Assembly: GCF_003308995.1 (NCBI RefSeq)
Contig: NZ_QFFJ01000002.1
Coordinates: 3,844,001-3,908,000, forward strand
Reading direction: 5' to 3'
Length of the DNA stretch: 64,000 nucleotides
Origin: Chitinophaga flava
GTDB lineage: Bacteria; Bacteroidota; Bacteroidia; Chitinophagales; Chitinophagaceae
Part shown: positions 34,440 through 43,182 of the stretch, piece after piece
How positions within the stretch are numbered: position 1 is the first letter of the stretch
Layout: every line of letters begins with the position of its first letter
Notes under the pieces: model-generated
What the model was told of the DNA's origin: nothing
What the model saw: the letters and a program-made list of their open reading frames with translations, nothing else
Database searches by the model: none
Translations under genes and position numbers: made by a program

Positions 34440-35009
34440 CTACAGGGATTCACTAATAGCCCTGGCGGAGTCCTGGTGTACTATCAGAACAGGCAACATC
34501 TTTCTGGCCCATTCCTTCAGTGTTTCATCCTGCAGGTTATTGGCGGCGTTGTCAAAGTCCTTCACATCCTGATCATGGTGGTCCACCATCTCACGTATAT
34601 ATTCCTTATCAAAACGTTCCACCTTTTTCTGACTCCATTTATCGATAAAATTCTTTGATGCAGTAGACAATTCTGTCGGTAGTACAATTCCTTTTCTGCT
34701 GGCAATTGTCTTTAACTGATCATTGGCTTTGGTATGTTCTTCTACCATCATGGTGGCAAATGCTTTCACCCTTGGGTTTGCAGCCTTTTCCTGCGCCAGT
34801 TTCCCCAACTGTATCTCCATCATGTTTCTGTCGGCTGCGTCCACAGCAAACGCAGAAGAGGTGTCATCCACCTTTCTCATTGTTTCATTGAGAGCGTTGG
34901 CAGAATCTTCCGGTTTCTCATGTTGTGGATTTTGTCTATTGCCACAGGAATGCAACATCCATGCACCCAACAGCGCCGTTGCAAAAAAGATTGACTTTTT
35001 CATGGCCAT
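34440..35009 (-). CDS. DUF4142 lipoprotein
   Basis: 189 residues from ATG 35009 (MAMKKSIFF...), with a lipobox ending at Cys22 (WMLHSC). The DUF4142 region (about 55-185) is a ferritin-like helical domain with the recurring patterns AADRNMMEIQLGKLAQEKA, FATMMVEEHTKANDQL and REMVDHHDQDVKDFDNAA. The His/Glu/Asp content suggests metal binding in some members, not proven here. The longer frame from 35051 adds residues upstream of a good signal peptide and is rejected. It is convergent with the acetyltransferase operon. Confidence 0.92.
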   Translation of the reverse strand: MAMKKSIFFATALLGAWMLHSCGNRQNPQHEKPEDSANALNETMRKVDDTSSAFAVDAADRNMMEIQLGKLAQEKAANPRVKAFATMMVEEHTKANDQLKTIASRKGIVLPTELSTASKNFIDKWSQKKVERFDKEYIREMVDHHDQDVKDFDNAANNLQDETLKEWARKMLPVLIVHQDSARAISESL

Positions 35010-35183
35010 TGAAATTATTGGGTAAATACAAGGTTTCTCCTCTCCCAGCATGCGACAAAAAAGGTACCATGTGCGGAGGAAGCTGCATTAATTTATTAAG
35101 GAAGAAGATGTAGTGAAGACAGGCTAACGGCCGGGAATGCTTTATTGTAGAAGCATTTCCTCAGTATGTAAAATAACCGGAAG

Positions 35184-35220
35184 ATAAAAAACGGGGTTGA
35201 TCATATAGTTGATCAACCCC
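35184..35220 (-). terminator. Terminator of the zinc-ribbon protein gene
   Basis: A perfect 11-bp stem GGGGTTGATCA/TGATCAACCCC (35193-35203, 35210-35220) with a 6-nt loop is followed by GTTTTTTATC on the minus strand. It lies 9 bp after the stop of the gene at 35229. Confidence 0.88.
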
Positions 35221-35228
35221 TTATAAAA

Positions 35229-36359
35229 TTATTGCTGGGTGGCAAAAAACTGGTAGATAACAATAGCTGCAATGATGATAGTGATAATAAGACCGGCTAT
35301 TTTTATCCAGCTGTAGGGGCGGTCACCCGTCACTTCGCCAGTGCTGGCGTTGACTACAAAATGATACAGCTTGTTATCATAACGGTAAGCACTCAACCAT
35401 ACCGGCAGCAACAGGTACTTCAGTCCAAGGTCGTTATACCGTACGTTGTAACTGTCAATAGACTGCTCATCACCGCCGATATCTGAACGGATTTCATCCT
35501 GGATAACAGGGTCCATTCTTTTTTTGGCGATGGTCAGTCCCTGCTCTGCATTGGTCTGATAGAGCTCAGCCCTGAAACCGCTCAGATAGCGCCCATCGTA
35601 GGCTTTAAGCTGGTCCAGATGCCAGGGTTCCAGTATCTCTGCCATTTTACGGGGCAGCGAAGGGCTGGCAGTAACCAATACATCGCGGAATGAATTATCT
35701 ACTACACCGGAAGTGTTGTACCAGGCCGTATGACGCACCTGACGGGTACGTGTCTCCGTTCTGCCATTCACTTCCTCTGTATAAGTTTCGGTAGTGTAAT
35801 AATATTCTCCCCGCTGACCGCGATAGGAAGTCACGGTATTAGTATCATAACTCCAGTGAGGTATATACACCCCTTTCAGTTGCTGTCTGGAAGCATCTTT
35901 TACTTTTCTTACCATATCCGACGGCGCAAACCACAGCTTACTCATCCACTGCTGGAAATATTGCTGGGCTTCCTTATCACTCACCACGAAGGGCAATACA
36001 TAATGTGGCTGCAGGATGGCAGTTGAAGTTCCCTGCTGCACTACCAGTGGCGAGGCACAGAAAGGACAGGCATCGGCCGTGACATTGGGGAGCATGGTAG
36101 TGGAGGCTCCACAGCTATTACATTTCACCACTACGGCCTGCTCTGTATTTTCTGTATGACCTTGCAGATCTGCAATAAAAGTATCATAGTCGAATGCATG
36201 AATACTTGCGGGGGCTGCATTTTCTTCTTCAATAGTATTCACTGTGCCGCAATACTCACATTTCAGGCTGTTGGTACCGGGGGCATAATGCAGTATGGCG
36301 CCGCAATTCTGACATTTCAGCGAGGATACTGTTTCACTTGTTTTTTCCTCAAAAGACAT
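35229..36359 (-). CDS. Membrane protein with N-terminal zinc ribbons (YdjG-like)
   Basis: 376 residues. Two zinc ribbons are seen: Cys16/19 with Cys34/37 (CQNC...CEYC) and a second pair CNSC...CPFC at about residues 78-105. A long soluble region (about 110-345) contains GVYIPHWSYDTNTVTSYRGQRGEYY and NDLGLKYLLLPVWLSAYRY, and one C-terminal transmembrane helix (about 350-372). It is encoded 94 nt downstream of the SPFH-domain gene. In Bacillus subtilis the pspA-ydjGHI cluster pairs a zinc-ribbon membrane protein (YdjG) with an SPFH protein (YdjI); this looks like the same partnership. Function is inferred as membrane stress support. Confidence 0.8.
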   Translation of the reverse strand: MSFEEKTSETVSSLKCQNCGAILHYAPGTNSLKCEYCGTVNTIEEENAAPASIHAFDYDTFIADLQGHTENTEQAVVVKCNSCGASTTMLPNVTADACPFCASPLVVQQGTSTAILQPHYVLPFVVSDKEAQQYFQQWMSKLWFAPSDMVRKVKDASRQQLKGVYIPHWSYDTNTVTSYRGQRGEYYYTTETYTEEVNGRTETRTRQVRHTAWYNTSGVVDNSFRDVLVTASPSLPRKMAEILEPWHLDQLKAYDGRYLSGFRAELYQTNAEQGLTIAKKRMDPVIQDEIRSDIGGDEQSIDSYNVRYNDLGLKYLLLPVWLSAYRYDNKLYHFVVNASTGEVTGDRPYSWIKIAGLIITIIIAAIVIYQFFATQQ

Positions 36360-36392
36360 AGATGATAGCGGAAAATTTGTACATCAGAATAA

Positions 36393-36429
36393 TGAATGGC
36401 GTATATCGTTCACGGATATACGCCATTCA
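36393..36429. terminator. Hairpin between SPFH and zinc-ribbon genes
   Basis: A perfect 15-bp stem (36393-36407 with 36415-36429) has a 7-nt loop but no long T-run in either direction. It lies in the 94-bp gap between two genes on the minus strand, so it may lower downstream expression or protect the upstream RNA end without fully stopping transcription. Confidence 0.55.
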
Positions 36430-36453
36430 CTTACATTATTATCGGGAATCGGT

Positions 36454-37575
36454 TTAAGGCAGTGGTGGCGGTACGGTAGCCAGCACAGGGGCCAGTTCCG
36501 GTACTGTAGCGGCAGCGGCCCATGCGGCCATGCCTGTTTTCCATACCAGTGTTTGTGACTGTAAACCGCCGGATGCAGCCAGTTGTTTCAGCTGGTCCAT
36601 ATTGTAAGGACCGGCCTGTTTGCCTTCAACAGCTACATAAAACGGTTCTGTACCAGGCAACGGTGGTGGCATGCCAGGCCCGGCGGCAGGCTGCTGTTGC
36701 TGCTGATTAACCTGGTTGTTCTGGAACATATTTCCTACCTGTCCCATCATGGCAGCACCCATACCGGCACCCAGACCGGCAGCAGCCAGACCACCTGAAG
36801 GATTGGCAGCGGCTTTTTCCATGGCATTGGCAGCCTGGAACTGCGCATAAGCGCCCAGGTTACCCACGATACCCATGCTGCTACGTTTGTCCAGCGCCTC
36901 TTCCACTTCTGGTGGCAGGGAAATATTTTCGATGAGAAACTTAGTCAGGTCCAGACCCAGTTCATTAAACTCAGGTCGGATCTTATCGGTGATCAGTTGA
37001 GATACTTCATCATACTTTGCAGCCAGATCGAGCACTGGGATCTTCGCTTCCGCGATAGCATCCATACCGCGGGAAACAGCCAGATTACGCAGCTGCTCAT
37101 TGATACCATCAACAGTATACTCTGGGTTGGTGGCAGCAACTTCCTTCAGGAATGTGGTTGCATCCTTCACACGGAAAGCATAGCTACCAAAGGCACGCAG
37201 GCGTATTGGTCCGAACTCAGCATCCCGGAGCATAACAGGGTTTTTGGTGCCCCATTTCTGGTTGGTGAACTGCCGCATGCTTACAAAAAACACATCTGCT
37301 TTAAAGGGGCTATTGAAACCATATTTCCATCCCTGTAAAGTAGTGAGGATAGGCATGTTCTGGGTAGTCAGTGTATACATGCCCGGTTGAAAAACATCGG
37401 CAATTTTACCTTCATTCATAAAAACAGCCACCTGCGATTCTCTAACCGTCAGCTTGGCGTTCATTTTTATTTCATTCTGGTAACGGGGAAACTTCCACAC
37501 AATGGTGTCTGTGGACGGGTCTGTCCACTCAATAATGTCAATAAATTCATTCCGGAGTTTATCAAATATTCCCAT
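36454..37575 (-). CDS. SPFH (virion core/YdjI-like) protein with C-terminal GYF_2 domain
   Basis: 373 residues. The SPFH-like region (about 20-235) includes MYTLTTQNMPILTTLQGWKYG, RLRAFGSYAFRVKDATTFLKEVA and VEEALDKRSSMGIVGNL, typical of the YdjI subfamily. A flexible linker rich in Gly, Gln and Pro (about 255-310) leads to a GYF_2 domain (about 313-365, FYVAVEGKQAGPYNMDQLKQLA...LVWKTGMAAWAAA). GYF_2 domains bind proline-rich peptides, and here a proline-rich stretch (PPPLPG) lies in the same protein, so self-association is possible. It pairs with the zinc-ribbon protein downstream. Confidence 0.9.
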   Translation of the reverse strand: MGIFDKLRNEFIDIIEWTDPSTDTIVWKFPRYQNEIKMNAKLTVRESQVAVFMNEGKIADVFQPGMYTLTTQNMPILTTLQGWKYGFNSPFKADVFFVSMRQFTNQKWGTKNPVMLRDAEFGPIRLRAFGSYAFRVKDATTFLKEVAATNPEYTVDGINEQLRNLAVSRGMDAIAEAKIPVLDLAAKYDEVSQLITDKIRPEFNELGLDLTKFLIENISLPPEVEEALDKRSSMGIVGNLGAYAQFQAANAMEKAAANPSGGLAAAGLGAGMGAAMMGQVGNMFQNNQVNQQQQQPAAGPGMPPPLPGTEPFYVAVEGKQAGPYNMDQLKQLAASGGLQSQTLVWKTGMAAWAAAATVPELAPVLATVPPPLP

Positions 37576-37646
37576 ATAACAGGTTTTTTAGAACATCACT
37601 GGTCAAATTTATAGAATTATTTATTGGAAATACTAATAATAAAGTG

Positions 37647-39764
37647 TTATAATTTCAGCAATCTGGCATTGATAGCCACAATTACCGTACTCACTGTCAT
37701 CAGCACCGCACCAGCAGCTGGACTTAACAACACGCCCCAATGGTAAAGTACTCCGGCGGCCAGCGGCATGGTGATAACATTGTAGCCGGTAGCCCAGGCC
37801 AGATTCTGAATCATCTTACGATAGGTGGCTTTACCAAAACGTATCAGGCTTACAATATCCTGTGGGTTACTATTGACCAGCACAATACCTGCTGTTTCTG
37901 CAGCTATATCAGACCCCGAGCCAATGGCAATGCCCACATCCGCCTGAGCCAGTGCCGGTGCATCATTGATACCGTCTCCAGTCATGGCTACAAACTGCCC
38001 TGCAGCCTGTAATTTGCGGATTTCTTCCAGCTTCTGGTGAGGCAGCACTTCTGCGATATAACTATCAAGCTGCAACTGCTGCGCTACTACCGCTGCCACT
38101 TTTTTATTATCGCCCGTGAGCAGCACGGTAGCGATATGTTCTTTCTTCAGTGTCTGCACTGCAGGGAAAGACTCAGGCCTCAGCTCATCTGCCAGCACTA
38201 CATAACCTGCAGGTTTATTATTAATGATCACATAGGATAAGGTACCGGTGCCATTCTGCGTCACTTCCGGCTGTTGCGGGAATTGTTCCTTTACATAAGC
38301 GGGGCTTACCACCATCACCTGTTTGCCTGCTACACTTGCCTGGATGCCCTTTCCCGCCATCGCCTGCATCTCTGAGGCAACGGGAATCTGCAGTCCCAGT
38401 GAACGGGCTTTGTCTACAATACCGGTGGCAATAGGATGTTCAGACTGCTGTTCCACTGCCGCTGCGAGAGCCAGTATATCTTCAGGAGAGTAACTGTTAT
38501 CGAGTGTTTCCATCTGCACCACCTGAAACTTACCAATGGTGAGGGTGCCGGTTTTATCAAATACCAGCGTAGTGATTTTACGGGCATTTTCAAAAGCCGT
38601 TCTGTTTTTTATAAGCAGGCCGTGTTTGGCAGCCATGGTAGTGGAACGTGCTACTACCAGCGGCACTGCCAGCCCAAGAGCATGTGGGCAGCAGATCACG
38701 ATCACCGTTACCATCCTTTCCATAGCAAAGGAAATAGACTGTCCATCTATACGCCAGTATGCAAAAGTGCTGATACCTGCTACAATGGCGATGAGCGTCA
38801 GCCAGCGGGCTGCCTTGTCGGCGAGTAACTGCGTATTGGATTTAGCCTGCTGTGCGTCATTCACCAGTTTGATGACCTGGGAGAGATAGGAAGATGCTGC
38901 GTTATGTGATACTTTTACGTGCAATGCGTGGTTGCCGTTGATGGAGCCGGCAATAACCCTGTCGCCTATACTTTTTTTCACGGGTTTTGATTCGCCCGTC
39001 AACATGGATTCATTGAGATAACTGCTACCATCAGTTACAGTACCGTCAGCAGCTACTTTTTCTCCGGGTTTTATCAGCACCACATCGCCGGGTTGGAGGC
39101 TATCTGTTTTCACTTCTCTGATACTGCCGTTTTCCACCAGATGCGCCTCCGCAGGCATCAGCTGCACCAGCAGTTCCAGCTCACGGGATGCTCCGGCCAC
39201 TGACTTCATTTCAATCCAGTGTCCCAGCAACATGATCAGAATCAGTGTAGCCAGTTCCCAGAAGAAGTCCATGCCCCGTAAACCAAACAGGGTGGCCACG
39301 CTATAAATAAAAGCCACTGTAATGGCAAAACCTATCAAGGTCATCATTCCCGGGTTACGCTGGCGCATCTCAGACAACCAGCCTGAAAGGAAAGGCCACC
39401 CTCCGTAAAAAAAGATAATGGAAGAAAGAACCGTCAGCACATACTGATCACCAGGGAAGCTGATCTGTAATCCCAGCCAGTGCTGTATCATCTTAGACAG
39501 CAGCATTACCGGAACAGTTAATAACAATACCACATAAAACCTTTTACGGAAATCATTGATCATAGCATGGTGGTCGTGGCCCGCATGCCCTCCGTGTACT
39601 CCATGTCCTCCATGTTCCGTGTGGGCGTTGTGGTTAGTATGGTCCTTATGATGAGTATGATCATGATGTTCTTCCTTTTTCGTATGGTCGTGTACGTGGT
39701 CCATGGCCTCTTTATCGTGATGATCATGGTCCATGTGCATATGCATGTGCTGGTGTTTTTCCAT
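37647..39764 (-). CDS. CPH-type heavy-metal P-type ATPase (CopB-like) with His-rich N-terminus
   Basis: 705 residues. The first about 70 residues are dominated by His, Asp and Lys (HMHMHMDHDHH...HKDHTNHNAHTEHGG) and replace the usual ferredoxin-like metal-binding domains. Eight membrane helices, an A-domain TGES, the phosphorylation motif DKTGTL (about residue 400), SEHPIA and the hinge GDGINDAPAL are present. The membrane motif is CPH (VICCPHALG, about residue 358) instead of CPC, which points to the CopB/P1B-3 group, reported to export Cu or Ag. Substrate choice is inferred from CPH. A dyad at 39786-39813 may be its operator. Confidence 0.95.
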   Translation of the reverse strand: MEKHQHMHMHMDHDHHDKEAMDHVHDHTKKEEHHDHTHHKDHTNHNAHTEHGGHGVHGGHAGHDHHAMINDFRKRFYVVLLLTVPVMLLSKMIQHWLGLQISFPGDQYVLTVLSSIIFFYGGWPFLSGWLSEMRQRNPGMMTLIGFAITVAFIYSVATLFGLRGMDFFWELATLILIMLLGHWIEMKSVAGASRELELLVQLMPAEAHLVENGSIREVKTDSLQPGDVVLIKPGEKVAADGTVTDGSSYLNESMLTGESKPVKKSIGDRVIAGSINGNHALHVKVSHNAASSYLSQVIKLVNDAQQAKSNTQLLADKAARWLTLIAIVAGISTFAYWRIDGQSISFAMERMVTVIVICCPHALGLAVPLVVARSTTMAAKHGLLIKNRTAFENARKITTLVFDKTGTLTIGKFQVVQMETLDNSYSPEDILALAAAVEQQSEHPIATGIVDKARSLGLQIPVASEMQAMAGKGIQASVAGKQVMVVSPAYVKEQFPQQPEVTQNGTGTLSYVIINNKPAGYVVLADELRPESFPAVQTLKKEHIATVLLTGDNKKVAAVVAQQLQLDSYIAEVLPHQKLEEIRKLQAAGQFVAMTGDGINDAPALAQADVGIAIGSGSDIAAETAGIVLVNSNPQDIVSLIRFGKATYRKMIQNLAWATGYNVITMPLAAGVLYHWGVLLSPAAGAVLMTVSTVIVAINARLLKL

Positions 39765-39785
39765 AACTGTAACCGGTTTTAGGTA

Positions 39786-39813
39786 TTACAACTGTATAGT
39801 TTAATTGTTGTAA
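39786..39813. promoter_or_regulatory. Dyad upstream of the metal ATPase
   Basis: TTACAAC (39786-39792) and GTTGTAA (39807-39813) form a 7-bp inverted repeat with a 14-bp A/T-rich centre, 22 bp upstream of the ATPase start. It has the shape of an operator for a dimeric metal-responsive repressor; no regulator gene is adjacent. Confidence 0.3.
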
Positions 39814-39873
39814 AATTGCCGATTATATAGCCGGGAAATTTATATAATCCCTGGAAAGATTTACATGATTATA

Positions 39874-40722
39874 TCATGGGATTATCTGTTGCATCCATTT
39901 AGCAGCCAGTACAGGCCATACCTCTGCAGCTGTATTTCCCGGGCGGAGTCCGTAGCCGTGTCCGCCTTTGGCATAAAAATGCAGTTCAGCCGGCGCACCT
40001 GCATCCCGCATAGCGCCAGCCATTACCAGTGCACTGTTACCATAGGTATCATCGGCGGTAGCGAAGATAAACATGGGAGGCGTTTGTTTGTTGACGGCCA
40101 GCTCCGGAGTGAGTTTACGTCCTTCACCCTTGTCGAGATAAGCCGGATAGATGAGCATACCAAATGCAGGGCGGGCAGATAACGAATCTGCTTTGTCTAC
40201 CGGCGTATAGGTTTGTACGTTATATAGGGTAGCAGCTCTGGCGGTAAGGCTGCCACCGGCAGAAAAGCCCATCATACCAATTTTTTCCGGGTCCAGTCCC
40301 CATGCAGCTGCACGGCTGCGTACCACGCGCATTGCCCGTTGTGCATCCTGCAATGCACCGGTTTCTTTCTTAGGTACCCGGTATTGTAATACAAAGGCAG
40401 TATACCCCAGCTTATTGAGCCAGGCAGCTATTTCATAGCCTTCCAGGTTAATGGCCAGGATATTGTATCCCCCACCGGGGCATACGACTACGCCAACGCC
40501 TGTACGATGTGCTCCGGTAGCGGGATATACTTCAAGAACAGGATCGGTCACATCTGTCAGCCGGACTACATTCCTGCTGCCATCCGGCGTAACAACGGCC
40601 GGATGCCTGGCATCTGTTTCCCCAGGCACGGCGCCGGGCCACAGATGTATCTTTTCTTTCTGCTGAGCATAAACCATAGCGTACTGCGTAAATATCAGGA
40701 TGAAGGTAAACAGCTGTTTCAT
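39874..40722 (-). CDS. Secreted alpha/beta hydrolase (BD-FAE / acetylxylan-esterase-like)
   Basis: 282 residues from ATG 40722, which gives a clean signal peptide (MKQLFTFILIFTQYAMVYAQ); 34 further upstream codons in the same frame are not part of it. The mature protein starts QQKEKIHLWPGAVPGE, as in esterases linked to polysaccharide breakdown. It has the HGGG-like oxyanion VVCPGGGY, the nucleophile GFSAGGS, Asp in FATADDTYG and His in GGHGYGLR. These enzymes remove acetyl or feruloyl groups from plant polysaccharides; the substrate here is inferred. A GDSL esterase gene lies upstream on the same strand. Confidence 0.92.
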   Translation of the reverse strand: MKQLFTFILIFTQYAMVYAQQKEKIHLWPGAVPGETDARHPAVVTPDGSRNVVRLTDVTDPVLEVYPATGAHRTGVGVVVCPGGGYNILAINLEGYEIAAWLNKLGYTAFVLQYRVPKKETGALQDAQRAMRVVRSRAAAWGLDPEKIGMMGFSAGGSLTARAATLYNVQTYTPVDKADSLSARPAFGMLIYPAYLDKGEGRKLTPELAVNKQTPPMFIFATADDTYGNSALVMAGAMRDAGAPAELHFYAKGGHGYGLRPGNTAAEVWPVLAAKWMQQIIP

Positions 40723-40835
40723 AACGGGAAATTTGGGTATCAACAAATGTAACAAATGTTTCCTGCACATAAAAGGACTGCCTCCCTCTGCAAAATATTC
40801 GGTATAATCATCTTTCCGCAACACAATAGAAACAG

Positions 40836-40870
40836 CAAAGGCGCAAAGCTAAAGACACTTTGCACCTTTG
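40836..40870 (-). terminator. Hairpin after the GDSL hydrolase gene
   Basis: A 13-bp stem with one mismatch (40836-40848 with 40858-40870, CAAAGGCGCAAAG/CTTTGCACCTTTG) lies about 20 bp after the stop of the gene at 40890. The tail on the minus strand (CTGTTTCTATT) is only moderately T-rich. Confidence 0.5.
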
Positions 40871-40889
40871 TGGTTTGAAAACGATGAAA

Positions 40890-41645
40890 TTATTTTATGC
40901 ATTGCAGCCAGGCATCCGCCATCAGCTGTGCGCCCGCTACGCTTGGATGCACACCATCGGGTGTCCAGTAAACAGCAGGAGCTGATTGTTGGGCTTTATC
41001 ATAAATAGCCTGGTAGGGAATAAAAGTTGCTTTGTATTTATCTGCCAATTCACGGGCAGCTGCGCGGTATTCATTAAACACAGGATACCATTTTTCATCT
41101 ACAGCCTTTACGCCTTTTACAGCAAAAGGTTCACCGATGATCAGCTGCAGGTCAGGCAATGCCTGTTTCGTACGATCCAGCAGTTTATCGTAGTCATCAC
41201 GGTACACTTTGGAAGTACCTTTATAGTTTCCGTTGAGCGTATGCCAGAAATCGTTGACCCCAATCAGGATACTGAGTACATCGGGCTTTAGTTGAAGGCA
41301 ATCAGTATCCCAGCGTTCTGCCAGCTGATACACTTTATTGCCGCTAATACCTTTGTTGTAAAACTTCAGGTTATCGCCAGCCCGCTTCAGCAACAGGGAA
41401 GCCGCTGCCAGATGCGGATATCCGCCTCCCAGCGCCTGACCGTTGTTAGGATCGGCTGCTTCCCGCTTGCGGCCCACATCTGTAATGGAATCCCCCTGAA
41501 AAAGGACCACACCTTCTTTTTTGATAGTTATTTTTTTGATTTTATCCGCCACCACAGCAGCAGACACTATCTGAGGGATGCTAATAGCAGCAAGGCTCCC
41601 CAGGGAAACGTTTTTAAGGAAGTTTCGACGGTTCGAGTGATTCAT
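40890..41645 (-). CDS. SGNH/GDSL hydrolase with Tat signal
   Basis: 251 residues. The N-terminus has a twin-arginine motif NRRNFLKNVSLGSLAA, so folded export by Tat is likely. SGNH blocks are clear: GDSITDVGRK (catalytic Ser), GISGNKV (Gly), GVNDFWHTLNG (Asn) and the Asp/His pair in WTPDGVHPSVAG near the C-terminus. Relatives include carbohydrate deacetylases such as rhamnogalacturonan acetylesterase. With the esterase downstream it fits a glycan-deacetylation role, which is inferred. Confidence 0.93.
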   Translation of the reverse strand: MNHSNRRNFLKNVSLGSLAAISIPQIVSAAVVADKIKKITIKKEGVVLFQGDSITDVGRKREAADPNNGQALGGGYPHLAAASLLLKRAGDNLKFYNKGISGNKVYQLAERWDTDCLQLKPDVLSILIGVNDFWHTLNGNYKGTSKVYRDDYDKLLDRTKQALPDLQLIIGEPFAVKGVKAVDEKWYPVFNEYRAAARELADKYKATFIPYQAIYDKAQQSAPAVYWTPDGVHPSVAGAQLMADAWLQCIK

Positions 41646-41665
41646 AACGGATTTTTAAAATGATG

Positions 41666-41695
41666 AAGGCTTTACAGGCACGCCCGTAAAGCCTT
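41666..41695 (-). terminator. Terminator of the acyl-CoA dehydrogenase gene
   Basis: A perfect 10-bp stem AAGGCTTTAC/GTAAAGCCTT, with GC pairs continuing into the loop, is followed by CATCATTTTAAAAA on the minus strand, 25 bp after the stop. Confidence 0.75.
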
Positions 41696-41720
41696 AAATC
41701 TATAAAAAGATTCTGATTTT

Positions 41721-43079
41721 TTATACAAACGAGCTGATACCGGTAATAGCGCGGCCTACAATCAGCGAGTTGATTTCCTTGGTGCCTTCGTAAGAATATA
41801 TGGCTTCTGCATCTGCTACAAAACGAGCCACATTATATTCCAGCAGGATACCGTTGCCGCCCATTACTTCCCTTGCCCCTCTTACCACATCCCTTGTACG
41901 CAATGTACAGAACACTTTTGCCAGGGAGGCATGTTCATCTTTCAGCCCTCCTTCATCCTGTATCTCAGACAACCGGTATACCATTGTCTGCATAGCGGTG
42001 AGATTGGACAACATTTCCACCAGATGACCCTGTATCAGCTGAAAGGAAGCAATCGGTTTTCCGAATTGTTCACGGGTACGGGTATACGCCAATGCATTTT
42101 CATAGGCGCCGCGGGCACAGCCTACTGCCTCCCAGGCCACGCTGGCACGCGTCATGCGGAGCACCTTGCTGGTATCCCTGAAGCTATTGGCCCGCTGTAA
42201 GCGGTCGGATTCCGCTACGCGACAATCCTTCATCGTGATGAGGCCATTCTGCACAATACGCAAGGCCATCTTATCATGCATCTTCTCTACCGACAGGCCT
42301 GGCGTACCTTTTCGCACCAGAAAACCTTTCACCTGGTTATCATCCACATCCCTGGCCCAGATCACGATCACATCCGCAAAGGTGGCGTTGCCAATCCATT
42401 TTTTCCGGCCATTCAGTATCCAGGTGTCTCCTTCCCGTTTAGCCGTGGTCGTTAGACCACCGGCAGCACCGGAACCGACTTCCGGCTCTGTAAGCCCAAA
42501 TGCCCCGATTGTTTTCAGCTGCTGCATACCAGGCAACCATTCATCTTTCTGCGCTTCAGAACCCAACATATAAATGGACCCCATCGACAACCCGCTCTGC
42601 ACCCCAAAAAACGTAGCGATGGATGCATCCACCCTGGCCATTTCCATCGCAATAATCCCTTCCATCAGATAAGAACGGTTGGGACATCCATAACCATCAT
42701 AGGTAACACCACAGATATTCAGCTCCCTGAACTTCGGGATAATTTCAAACGGAAATTCTGCTTTCATCCAGTACTCATTAACAATAGGCTGAATCTCCTT
42801 CTCCATAAAAGCACGCACCTTCAGCTGCAATGCCCGGTCTTCTGCATTCAGCCTGCTGCTCAGGTCATAAAAATCCCCGTCAATCGGCGGTAATTTTTTC
42901 TTTCCTCCTCTGCTGGTAAGCATCTTCATCAAACCATTCAACTGCTGGTCATCCATTTTAGCAACAGTAGCCATCACCTGCGACAGGTCTACCTTCTCAG
43001 ACAGTTTCGCCAGCATTTTGAAATCGATGCTCTTCAGCAGATGATAGGCATTCTTCAATTTTGAAAATGTTCCGGACAT
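41721..43079 (-). CDS. Acyl-CoA dehydrogenase, glutaryl-CoA-dehydrogenase-like
   Basis: 452 residues from ATG 43079 (MSGTFSKLKNAYHLLKSI). The upstream extension to 43160 does not look like protein and is rejected. The core domain (about 85-452) shows AFGLTEPEVGSGAAGGLTTTAKR for FAD contact, WILNGRKKWIGNA, and YEGTKEIN near the end, where the Glu is the catalytic base. Ordinary acyl-CoA dehydrogenases are about 380-390 residues; here about 60 additional N-terminal residues form a helical, charged segment. The substrate cannot be read, but GCDH-like sequence points to dicarboxylic acyl-CoA. Confidence 0.92.
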   Translation of the reverse strand: MSGTFSKLKNAYHLLKSIDFKMLAKLSEKVDLSQVMATVAKMDDQQLNGLMKMLTSRGGKKKLPPIDGDFYDLSSRLNAEDRALQLKVRAFMEKEIQPIVNEYWMKAEFPFEIIPKFRELNICGVTYDGYGCPNRSYLMEGIIAMEMARVDASIATFFGVQSGLSMGSIYMLGSEAQKDEWLPGMQQLKTIGAFGLTEPEVGSGAAGGLTTTAKREGDTWILNGRKKWIGNATFADVIVIWARDVDDNQVKGFLVRKGTPGLSVEKMHDKMALRIVQNGLITMKDCRVAESDRLQRANSFRDTSKVLRMTRASVAWEAVGCARGAYENALAYTRTREQFGKPIASFQLIQGHLVEMLSNLTAMQTMVYRLSEIQDEGGLKDEHASLAKVFCTLRTRDVVRGAREVMGGNGILLEYNVARFVADAEAIYSYEGTKEINSLIVGRAITGISSFV

Positions 43080-43182
43080 ACTACATGGTTTTATGTGAAA
43101 ATACGAATTGCGGGCCAAAGATGGAAAGAGGTTGTCATCCTTTCCGCCCCTGGCCCGCATCAGTTTAAAAGAAAAGTATTTA

